Shown: positions 7,295 to 13,712 of the stretch, in pieces
Numbering within the stretch: position 1 is the first letter of the stretch
How the letters are laid out: the number at the start of each line of letters is the position of its first letter
Origin: Erythrobacter sp.
GTDB taxonomy: Bacteria > Pseudomonadota > Alphaproteobacteria > Sphingomonadales > Sphingomonadaceae
Length of the DNA: 17,036 bases
Direction: 5' to 3'
Assembly (NCBI GenBank): GCA_030731635.1
Contig: JANQTR010000107.1
Span: 1-17,036 of the forward strand
Translations under genes and position numbers: made by a program
The notes under the pieces: generated by a model
The model's input: the letters and a program-made list of their open reading frames with translations, nothing else
What the model was told of the DNA's origin: nothing
Databases searched by the model: none

Positions 7295-7570
7295 ATGCGT
7301 AAGATCATTCTTGCTGCCGCCATCGCCACCTCGGCTCTCGGCCTTGCTGCTTGCAGCGGCGAAACCGCCACCGAAACCACCGAAGCTGCTGATGCCATGG
7401 CTGCTGACGCCGAAGTGAACGCCGACGCCGCTGTTGAAGCTGCTGGCGAAGCCACCGAAGCTGCTGCTGAAGCAACCACCGAAGCTGCTGACGCGACTGC
7501 TGCTGCAGCGACCGAAGCTGCTGACGCTGCTGCTGCCACCGCTGACGAAGCGATGAAGGCTGCTGAATAA
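7295..7570 (+). CDS. Alanine-rich low-complexity lipoprotein
   Basis: This is a 91-aa lipoprotein of unknown function. Residues 1-20 (MRKIILAAAIATSALGLAAC) form a type II signal with lipobox LAAC and Cys20 as the lipidation site. The mature part is almost only Ala, Glu, Thr and Asp, with recurring EAADA, EATEAA and TEAADA units and about half alanine. It contains no Cys after residue 20, no aromatic residue and no glycine motif. It would be strongly acidic and could form a long helix or a coiled coil, as in small Lpp-like envelope proteins, but no heptad pattern is clear. The ATG at 7295 has AAGGA nine bases upstream; an in-frame upstream ATG at 7265 lies within the predicted promoter. A strong terminator follows at 7614-7644, so the gene is probably a single transcription unit. 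Confidence 0.85.
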   Translation: MRKIILAAAIATSALGLAACSGETATETTEAADAMAADAEVNADAAVEAAGEATEAAAEATTEAADATAAAATEAADAAAATADEAMKAAE

Positions 7571-7613
7571 TCGGATCTGACCGACGCCGCTACGGCAGCG
7601 ATGGTCGAGCCAG

Positions 7614-7644
7614 AAGGGCGGTGCCGCAAGGCGCCGCCCTTTTT
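7614..7644 (+). terminator. Rho-independent terminator after the Ala-rich lipoprotein gene
   Basis: A 12-bp stem (7614-7625 with 7630-7641, one G-T pair) closes a GCAA tetraloop and ends in a run of T residues (7640-7644). It lies between converging genes, and the T run is on the plus-strand side. Confidence 0.88.
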
Positions 7645-7660
7645 CATTGCGGAGAGTGCT

Positions 7661-8692
7661 TTAGCCGCCGGTGCCGTAAGGCGCGGCGGTCCAGTTCTGG
7701 GTGGGGTTCTGTTGGGCTTTCACCGCAAACCCATCATACAGCGCGCGGGCGATCGCCGCGATCCGCTGTTCGCGTGCCAATTTCGTGCCTTGGCCGGTGA
7801 CGTAGATCGCAATCGCAATTGCGCGGCCATCGGGGGTTTCGATGATCCCGATATCGCTCGACGTGTTGTTCAGCGATCCGGTCTTGTGGGCCACCCGCGC
7901 TTCCAGCGGGATATGCGCCGGGATGCGGCGCTTGCCGGTGACAGTGCGGCCCATGGCGCTCAGCACCACTTGCCGGCTTTGATCCGACAGAAACTCGCCG
8001 CGATAAATTCCGGCCAGCAGGCGCACCATCGCGCGCGGTGTAGCGGCATCGCGCGGGTCGATATGGCTTGCCGGATTAAACTCGCCATCATCGCGCACCA
8101 GCGTGGCAATGTCGCGATTGATCGAGAAATTGTTGATCCCTTGGCGGCGAATCCAGTCATTGACCCGCGCCGGGCCGCCTACCGCTGCCAGCAGCGCATC
8201 GGTCGCCGGGTTGCTTGACCGGGTGATCATGATTTCAATGAGGTCGATGGCGGGCATATATTGCCCCGCGGTCACCGGCGCCTTGGCCGATGAATACTTG
8301 GCTGAACGCACCGGCAGCATCAGCGGGAATTCGGAGGTCAGCGAATAGCGGCCCTGTTCCACCATTTCGAGATAGGTGCCGGCGATCGCGATCTTGCTGG
8401 TCGATGCCATCGGGAACAGCTGATCGCCCAGCACCATCACTTCCTCGCCAGTGGCAAGGTCGATTGCGGCTACGCCAATGCGGCCCTGCGCCGGGTCGGC
8501 CAGCGCTGCGATCCGTGCTTCGAAGCTGGAGGTGTAAATCGCCTCGAACGATTGCGGTTCGCGCAGTTGGGTGCCGAACGCGTTGTCAAAGCTCGCCTGC
8601 AGTTCATCGGCGCGCGCCGCACTTGGCATCGCCAGCGTCGCAAAAGCTGCTGCTAGGCCGGTGGCAAAAGCAAGGAAGCGGGGGCGCTGCAT
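7661..8692 (-). CDS. Secreted class A beta-lactamase-like serine hydrolase
   Basis: This 343-aa protein has a Sec signal peptide (about residues 1-28, cleavage after AARA) and the beta-lactamase/transpeptidase fold. The nucleophile motif STSK is at 97-100, with Ser97 as the acylated serine. The second motif, normally SDN, reads SSN at 159-161. KTG is at 270-272. The omega-loop motif, normally ExxLN, aligns to DGEFN at 202-206, putting Asp202 where the deacylating Glu166 of class A enzymes should be; the following DPRDAATPRAM block anchors this alignment. The enzyme may therefore be a weak beta-lactamase, or a hydrolase acting on another periplasmic substrate. It is also longer than usual (about 290 aa), with an extra N-terminal stretch and a Gln/Asn/Pro-rich tail. 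GGAG lies 11 bases before the ATG. Antibiotic resistance should not be assumed. Confidence 0.85.
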   Translation of the reverse strand: MQRPRFLAFATGLAAAFATLAMPSAARADELQASFDNAFGTQLREPQSFEAIYTSSFEARIAALADPAQGRIGVAAIDLATGEEVMVLGDQLFPMASTSKIAIAGTYLEMVEQGRYSLTSEFPLMLPVRSAKYSSAKAPVTAGQYMPAIDLIEIMITRSSNPATDALLAAVGGPARVNDWIRRQGINNFSINRDIATLVRDDGEFNPASHIDPRDAATPRAMVRLLAGIYRGEFLSDQSRQVVLSAMGRTVTGKRRIPAHIPLEARVAHKTGSLNNTSSDIGIIETPDGRAIAIAIYVTGQGTKLAREQRIAAIARALYDGFAVKAQQNPTQNWTAAPYGTGG

Positions 8693-8824
8693 GGGATTAC
8701 AATACTCCGACAGGGTTTAAGCGAGCTTAACGATGCATCCTAGTCATGCCCGATTCGCCGCGACAAGGGCTCATTTCGCCGCGTGCGATGAAAGGTGCGC
8801 CTGCCGCGACCGGGCTGTGATTGC

Positions 8825-8860
8825 GGGGCAATTGGGCGGCCTTGATGGGGCCATTGCCCC
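8825..8860. repeat. Inverted repeat in the gap before the DUF305 gene
   Basis: GGGGCAAT (8825-8832) and ATTGCCCC (8853-8860) are perfect 8-bp arms with a 20-bp spacer that itself contains GGCC twice. There is no T run, so it is not a typical terminator. The remainder of the 281-bp gap (8693-8973) shows only a possible -35 TTGACT at 8917-8922 without a good -10. Confidence 0.3.
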
Positions 8861-8973
8861 TGCTCGACGCATATCGGGCCTTCGTCGAACGCCGGAGGGC
8901 GGCGAAAAGCATAGGCTTGACTGCCACGGCGATCCGGGCAGTCTGGGCTCAAGCATCTGCTTAAGGGGACACC

Positions 8974-11283
8974 ATGACAAATTCTGCCACGTTGCGGGCT
9001 TCGCGCGCCGTTTTTACTGCCTTGTTGCTGTCGGCATCGGGGATCGCCTTTGCTCAAAATGCCCCCATTGTGCAGCCCGGCGCGCCGGGGCAGGCGAGCC
9101 GTACCCTGACGGCAGACGAAGCGACCAAGCTGGCCGGATCAAGCTATACCGCCGAAGATGTTGCCTTCATGCAGGGCATGATCGTCCACCACAGGCAAGC
9201 CGTGGCGATGGCCGTGCTGGTCAAGGATCGCACCAACACCAAGGAACTGGTCGATATCGCGGGCCGGATCGAATCCAGTCAGGCAGACGAAATCACCTTC
9301 ATGCAAAGCTGGCTGGCCGAACGCGGAGAGCCGGTGGAGGATGCGATGATGAAGGGGCACGCGCATCATATGATGAAGGGCATGGCCTCAGATGATCAGA
9401 TGACCGCGCTGGCAGCGGCCAATGGCGTCGCATTCGATCAGCAATTTCTGACCCTGATGATCGCCCATCACGAAGGCGCGGTCGACATGGTCGAGGCTTT
9501 GTTCGACGAAAATGGCACGGCTGCCGACCCGGTCCTGTATCGCTTCGTCAGCGATATCGACAGCGAGCAGACCAGCGAGATCGAGCGGATGGACAAGGTG
9601 TTGGCGGGCCTCTCGTCTGATCCGCGTTCGGGCCTGGCCGCAGGGTTCGACAATGCCGGGGAGGCCATTTTCAACCTCACCAAGGTGGCGACGTTGGCCA
9701 AGCCTGCCGGGTTCTTCAACCCGGCCAACCCGGCTGATCTGCGTCCGCCCGCTGCGCCGAAGAAGGACAAGAAGGCCGAGGGCGACGCCGATAAAATGGG
9801 CACAATGGCGATGGCCGACAAGCCAATGGCCGAAGCTGATCCTGCCCCAGCCGACGCTGATGGCGCGCCTGCTGCTGTTACCCCCGAACGGACCGAGGAA
9901 GACAGCCTCACCCAATTTGCCGAACGTTCCCCGCTGCCGGATTTCGCCAACCCCGCCATGGCGTTTTTTGGCGATGTGCTGGTCGCAGGCTCGTACCACG
10001 GGGTCAACCTCTACAAACGGGGCACGGACGGGGTGCCCAATCTGATGAGCTCGGTCGTTTGCCCAGGCGGGCAGGGCGATGTCTCGGTGGTCGGCAACCT
10101 GCTGGTGATGAGCGTTGAACAGACCCGCGGACGGGTCGACTGCGGATTGCAAGGCGCGCCGGGCGAGGTCAGCACCGAACGGTTCCGGGGCCTGCGCATT
10201 TTCGACATTTCCGATCTTACCGCTCCACGTCAGGTGGGCGGGGTGCAGACCTGCCGCGGCAGCCACACGCATTCTATCGTCAGCGCCGATGACAAGCGCC
10301 TGATCGTCTACAATTCAGGCACTGCGGGCATCCGCGAAGAAGAAGAACTGGCAGGCTGCATCGGCGAACGCACGGGCGACACCCGCACGGCGCTGTTTTC
10401 AGTCGATGTGATCGAGATTCCGGTGGCAGACCCTTCCAAGGCGCGCATCGTCAAAAGCCCGCGCGTCTTTGCCGATACCGCCACAGGCGAAATCGCCGGG
10501 CTGTGGCGGGGCGGCGATCATGGTGATGACACGCAGCGCACGGCGCCGACTGATCATTGCCATGACATCACCGTTTTCCCGGCGTTGAAAATCGCTGCCG
10601 GGGCCTGTTCGGGCAATGGCATTCTGTTCGACATCGCCGACCCGCTCAATCCCAAGCGGATCGACGCGGCGACTGACACCACCTTTGCCTATTGGCATTC
10701 GGCGACCTTCAACAATGATGGCACCAAGGTGATCTTCACCGACGAATGGGGCGGCGGCGGGCGGCCGCGCTGCAAGGCATCGGACCCCAAAACCTGGGGC
10801 GCCAATGCGGTCTATGACATCGTCGATGGCAAGCTGGTGTTCCGCGCGCATTACAAAATGCCCGCGCCGCAAACCGACAAGGAAAACTGCGTCGCGCATA
10901 ATGGCTCGATCATCCCGGTCCCGGGCCGCGATCTGTTTGCGCAGGCGTGGTATCAGGGCGGCATGAGCGTGATGGACTTCACCGACAGCGCCAACCCCAA
11001 GGAAATCGCCTATTTCGACCGCGGCCCGATTGACGACAAGCAGATGGTGCTGGGCGGTTACTGGTCGATCTATTGGTACAAGGGCCACATTTACGGCACG
11101 GAAATCACCCGCGGGATTGACGTGTTCACGCTCAATCCGAGCGAGTACCTGACCGAAGCCGAAATCGCCGCTGCCAACGCGGCGGTCTATGCCGACGGCC
11201 GTTTCAACCCGCAGACCCAGACGCAGGTGACGTGGGACGCAGCCGTGGTTGATGCGGCCGAGGCCAGCCGCAAGGGCGGGTAA
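8974..11283 (+). CDS. Secreted DUF305-LVIVD beta-propeller fusion protein
   Basis: This 769-aa exported protein has a signal peptide at residues 1-27 (cleavage after GIAFA). Residues about 46-210 form a DUF305 four-helix domain with paired signatures MQGMIVHHRQAVAMA (66-80) and LMIAHHEGAVDMV (161-173); His72/73 and His165/166 are candidate metal ligands. Between them lies the Met/His segment MMKGHAHHMMKGM (125-137), reminiscent of copper-handling proteins. A Pro/Ala/Lys-rich linker (about 255-310) leads to a C-terminal beta-propeller with LVIVD-like blades (for example GLRIFDISDLTAPRQVG at 406-422 and MSVMDFTDSANPKEIAYF). The propeller has eight cysteines (363, 390, 427, 461, 529, 545, 600, 639), consistent with periplasmic disulfides. 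AAGGGGA precedes the ATG. The enzymatic role is unknown; metal or redox binding is inference. Confidence 0.9.
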   Translation: MTNSATLRASRAVFTALLLSASGIAFAQNAPIVQPGAPGQASRTLTADEATKLAGSSYTAEDVAFMQGMIVHHRQAVAMAVLVKDRTNTKELVDIAGRIESSQADEITFMQSWLAERGEPVEDAMMKGHAHHMMKGMASDDQMTALAAANGVAFDQQFLTLMIAHHEGAVDMVEALFDENGTAADPVLYRFVSDIDSEQTSEIERMDKVLAGLSSDPRSGLAAGFDNAGEAIFNLTKVATLAKPAGFFNPANPADLRPPAAPKKDKKAEGDADKMGTMAMADKPMAEADPAPADADGAPAAVTPERTEEDSLTQFAERSPLPDFANPAMAFFGDVLVAGSYHGVNLYKRGTDGVPNLMSSVVCPGGQGDVSVVGNLLVMSVEQTRGRVDCGLQGAPGEVSTERFRGLRIFDISDLTAPRQVGGVQTCRGSHTHSIVSADDKRLIVYNSGTAGIREEEELAGCIGERTGDTRTALFSVDVIEIPVADPSKARIVKSPRVFADTATGEIAGLWRGGDHGDDTQRTAPTDHCHDITVFPALKIAAGACSGNGILFDIADPLNPKRIDAATDTTFAYWHSATFNNDGTKVIFTDEWGGGGRPRCKASDPKTWGANAVYDIVDGKLVFRAHYKMPAPQTDKENCVAHNGSIIPVPGRDLFAQAWYQGGMSVMDFTDSANPKEIAYFDRGPIDDKQMVLGGYWSIYWYKGHIYGTEITRGIDVFTLNPSEYLTEAEIAAANAAVYADGRFNPQTQTQVTWDAAVVDAAEASRKGG

Positions 11284-11314
11284 GCGGCAGCATCGCTGTG
11301 CGCGGCCCTGTGAC
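11281..11314 (+). repeat. 34-bp direct repeat, copy 1
   Basis: This copy starts at the stop codon of the DUF305-propeller gene. It matches the 34 bases at 11419-11452 at 30 positions, including an uninterrupted CTGTGCGCGGCCCTGT core. The copies are 138 bp apart and enclose two palindromes, suggesting a past duplication or insertion. Confidence 0.8.
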
Positions 11315-11318
11315 TAAT

Positions 11319-11355
11319 ACCAATGCGCGATGAGCTTGACTCATCGGGCATTGGT
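11319..11355. repeat. REP-like palindrome
   Basis: Nested inverted arms ACCAATGC/GCATTGGT (11319-11326/11348-11355) and GATGAG/CTCATC (11329-11334/11340-11345) close around a 5-base loop, with a 2-base mismatch between them. A near-perfect 37-bp dyad without a T run looks like an extragenic repetitive palindrome. It could also protect the 3' end of the upstream mRNA. Confidence 0.7.
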
Positions 11356-11381
11356 TAAGCCCGTGCGGCGCTTGAGCATTT

Positions 11382-11416
11382 CCAGCGCGTGATGCGTCAG
11401 CATCTTAGCGCGCTGG
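11382..11416. repeat. Second palindrome between the direct repeats
   Basis: CCAGCGCG (11382-11389) and CGCGCTGG (11409-11416) are perfect 8-bp arms, with an inner ATGC/GCAT pair. It lies between the two 34-bp direct repeats, next to the first palindrome. The stretch from 11453 to 11669 shows no further structure and no convincing gene. Confidence 0.6.
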
Positions 11417-11418
11417 TG

Positions 11419-11452
11419 TAAGCGACACCATCACTGTGCGCGGCCCTGTTAC
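11419..11452 (+). repeat. 34-bp direct repeat, copy 2
   Basis: This is the second copy of the repeat at 11281-11314, with four substitutions. It lies outside any gene, whereas copy 1 contains a stop codon, so copy 2 may derive from the gene end. Confidence 0.8.
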
Positions 11453-11669
11453 AAACAGTGCCCGCACGCCTTTTGCTGCCCAGCGCCCGCGCGCTTAAAG
11501 GCTGCCAAAGAAACTCTGGCCCCTCGCGGCATGACGGGAAAAGCGGGCCGACTGGTTTTGGGATCGTGCACGGCCAGCGCGGATGGCTGGAATTGGGTGG
11601 AAAGACGAATGGCGGCTATTTTGCCGCTCCCGAACGCGCGTTCTTCTCCAGCACAGAGAACCTGTGCCA

Positions 11670-12383
11670 TCACTTGGGTTTGATTAAGCCTTCGACAACG
11701 CCGCTCATGGCTGCAGAAACCCGGTCGTGGACCCCCATTTTCTCGAAAATCCTTCGGGTATAGGTATCGACTGACGAGACACTAATCCCCAAAATCGTCG
11801 CGATGTCAGAAGTCGATTTTCCTCTCGCGATCCAGGTCAAGACTTCATTTTCCCTGTGCGACAGATCGACATCGGACCGCTTTTCCCCGAAATGCTGGAC
11901 CATCTCGTAGTGGTGCGACACCGCGATCTTGATCAACTTTTGGGCGGTAACCTGATCGTTTGGATTGATGACCTTCGGAAAGCCGAAAGATATCACGCCA
12001 TTGATCTTGAAGGGCCCATAGACCGGGATCATGTACTGATCAAAAACACCCAATTCATTGGCTCCACGCATGATCTCTTCTGTCAGCCGAGGCTCAACGG
12101 ATTGAAAAAACCGTAAAACTTTGGAAAGAATGAGCGGTTTTCCATTTTCAATTACATATTCATGGCATCGACTCAATGCTTCTTGTTGATCATCGGAGAT
12201 CTTGTATCGTGATGCTTTCTTAGGACCAGAGAAGTGCAGATATAAATTGAAGGCGTCCGGTGATTTAAACAATTTTCCGTAATAGTAAGTTACCGAAACG
12301 ACACCGAGCGATCTTGCGGACGCCAGAAACCTGCGCGACAGCCTGATCGGCCCTTCCTGCATTGGCTCTTTTGCTTCGACCAT
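11670..12383 (-). CDS. LuxR-family transcriptional regulator, orphan type
   Basis: This 237-aa regulator ends in a classic LuxR/GerE helix-turn-helix (about 172-232). LSHRENEVLTWIARGKSTSD carries Glu178, Leu182 and Gly188, the conserved residues of this domain, and SVSSVDTYTRRIFEKMGV is the recognition region. The N-terminal part resembles the autoinducer-binding fold at its end (GVFDQYMIPVYGPFKINGVISFGF, about 112-135). It lacks the usual Trp and Asp-Pro ligand-contact motifs: no tryptophan occurs before the HTH. No synthase gene of the LuxI type is in the window, so this is best called a LuxR solo that may sense another ligand. It diverges from the winged-helix gene at 12544, with a 20-bp dyad between them. 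The start at 12383 is reasonable; Met8 (12362) is an alternative. DNA here is AT-richer than the flanks. Confidence 0.88.
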   Translation of the reverse strand: MVEAKEPMQEGPIRLSRRFLASARSLGVVSVTYYYGKLFKSPDAFNLYLHFSGPKKASRYKISDDQQEALSRCHEYVIENGKPLILSKVLRFFQSVEPRLTEEIMRGANELGVFDQYMIPVYGPFKINGVISFGFPKVINPNDQVTAQKLIKIAVSHHYEMVQHFGEKRSDVDLSHRENEVLTWIARGKSTSDIATILGISVSSVDTYTRRIFEKMGVHDRVSAAMSGVVEGLIKPK

Positions 12384-12489
12384 TTGCTTCTGATGCCTTC
12401 CGAAAATCGCACACCATCAATTCGATGTCCCGGAGCGTCCATCCTTAGCGCAACGGGCCTGCCGGCGAAGATTGCATAATTCTCGACGG

Positions 12490-12509
12490 TGTCACGAGCC
12501 TTCGTGACA
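12490..12509. promoter_or_regulatory. 20-bp dyad operator between divergent regulators
   Basis: TGTCACGAGCCTTCGTGACA has perfect 8-bp inverted arms around a 4-bp centre. It is 34 bp before the winged-helix start and about 107 bp before the luxR-type start. Its 20-bp size and dyad symmetry suit a lux-box-like or winged-helix operator. Which of the two regulators binds it is not known. Confidence 0.55.
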
Positions 12510-12543
12510 TGCATAACCGTGAAAAAGAACGATAAAGGTTATG

Positions 12544-12957
12544 ATGAAAGGTTCATACGAGGTGTACGAGCCGTTGATCGCGGGGACTAGGATGACTGTA
12601 GCATCGAACACCAGATTCTCGGGAAGCGGCATCAAGGCGCTGATGGGGATCAATCGTGAAATCGCATACTTAATCGGGCAAGTGTGCGCGTTCAGACCCG
12701 AGGTTTCCTTGTTGATCGAACTCTATATGGCGCAAAAGCAAAATCAGCGCATCAAGGCATCCGTCCTTGGGCTTGCATCTGGAATTCCCCAGACAACATC
12801 AATCCGCTGGCTGAGATATCTTGAGGAACAAGGTTGGATTACCCGCACCCGGCACGAAACGGATCAACGCGTGACGTATTTGCATTTGGCGCCCTGGGTA
12901 TTCGAAGAGTTGGACGGTATTTTTCGCAAACGCCAAGGTTGGGGTACGCGCGACTGA
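12544..12957 (+). CDS. MarR-like winged-helix regulator
   Basis: This 137-aa protein is of the small winged-helix type. The C-terminal half carries the DNA-binding fold: KASVLGLASGIPQTTSIRWL (recognition helix, about 71-91), then YLEEQGWITRTRHETDQRVTYLHL, the wing with its basic hairpin. This resembles the MarR-like proteins common in sphingomonads, where the motif reads SG[IV]P.TT..RW. The N-terminal half is helical and probably dimerises. No ligand site is evident. ATG occurs at both 12541 and 12544; AAAGG at 12534-12538 is better spaced from the second. The gene diverges from the luxR-type gene and shares its 157-bp control region and dyad, so mutual or autoregulation is likely but not shown. 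Confidence 0.8.
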   Translation: MKGSYEVYEPLIAGTRMTVASNTRFSGSGIKALMGINREIAYLIGQVCAFRPEVSLLIELYMAQKQNQRIKASVLGLASGIPQTTSIRWLRYLEEQGWITRTRHETDQRVTYLHLAPWVFEELDGIFRKRQGWGTRD

Positions 12958-13165
12958 GCCAATCGAGGCAAGACTAGCGCACGTCAAACAACCTGACTCT
13001 TCGTTTCGCCGGGCCCCAGCACTGGCCGAGTGGGTTACTGCGATTCATAAGTTAACATTTCGGTGCTGGGTATTGATGACCGCATCGGGGTCGATACAAG
13101 AATTTCCGCTCTTGGCCAGATTGTGTCGGAAGCCGCATCGCAGTTTTTGGGGCAGGGCGAGGCTG

Positions 13166-13196
13166 TACGGCGAAAGCTACGGCGAAAGCTACGGCG
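13166..13196. repeat. 12-bp tandem repeat over the GFA gene stop
   Basis: TACGGCGAAAGC is repeated in tandem (13166-13177, 13178-13189) and followed by TACGGCG, about 2.6 units. Because the unit is four codons long, it places two TAG stops 12 bases apart in the frame of the minus-strand GFA gene (13191-13189 and 13179-13177). Confidence 0.85.
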
Positions 13197-13644
13197 CAAC
13201 CGGACCAACGAGATCGAGCCATTCGGCTTGTGTTCGGGGTTGCTCGGCAAGTGCGGGGACCCCGTGGGGAAGCGTCACCCATGCTTGCTTGCTGGTGACC
13301 CACATATGAGCGGCGGGGACTACCTCAGCGCTCCGATCGAGCGTGCCGCAGCGCAATGATGCAAAGCCGGGACGCGTGTTGTTCTCGGCAAAGATTCGGA
13401 CTTTGCATTTGGCGCATCCCCAGATTGTCGAGAGAGCGCCGCTGGGCTGTTCGGATGAGCCGCTATCCAAATCACCATCGATGTCGAGGTCTTGCTTTGC
13501 AAACAGCATGTGTTGGCTGAAAGCGCTGCCGGTTCGCGTCTGACAGTCTGTGCAGTGGCAGGCATATGGCCGGAATCGAAAGCCGTCGCGCAGAGTATAA
13601 CGCACTGCACCGCACAGACAGCTGCCCGTCAAAGCGCCCTTCAT
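13189..13644 (-). CDS. GFA-family zinc protein (CENP-V/GFA domain)
   Basis: This 151-aa protein belongs to the glutathione-dependent formaldehyde-activating (GFA/CENP-V) fold family. Zinc ligands are in the expected places: CLC at 9-11, CHCTDC at 29-34 and CAKC at 77-80. TRTGSAFSQHMLF and WGCAKCKVRIF match the family pattern. Most members of this family have no proven substrate; the name comes from one formaldehyde-related enzyme, so a catalytic role is not assumed. The ATG at 13644 begins the family-like MKGALTGSCLCGAV and has GGGA upstream; an in-frame start at 13701 would add 19 unlikely residues. It lies 68 bp after gltX on the same strand and could be cotranscribed. The stop lies in a tandem repeat. 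Confidence 0.88.
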   Translation of the reverse strand: MKGALTGSCLCGAVRYTLRDGFRFRPYACHCTDCQTRTGSAFSQHMLFAKQDLDIDGDLDSGSSEQPSGALSTIWGCAKCKVRIFAENNTRPGFASLRCGTLDRSAEVVPAAHMWVTSKQAWVTLPHGVPALAEQPRTQAEWLDLVGPVAP

Positions 13645-13712
13645 CGCGTCGTTCCCATGCACTGTTCTGACACAATGTAGCATAGGTTCAACTGGCGGCA
13701 ATTGGCCAGCGT

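Noticed and set aside
9388..10272. Minus-strand ORF inside the DUF305 fusion gene (294 aa)
   Set aside because: It is an antisense shadow; the plus-strand frame has a signal peptide and recognisable domains.
11319..11355. Intrinsic terminator for the DUF305 fusion gene
   Set aside because: The stem is long, but no T run follows on either strand, so it was called a REP-like palindrome.
11449..11670. Small minus-strand ORF starting with a TGATG overlap at the luxR-type stop
   Set aside because: There is no recognisable domain, and the Arg/Gly/Ala-rich sequence looks like noncoding GC-rich DNA. Without conservation data the overlap alone is not enough.
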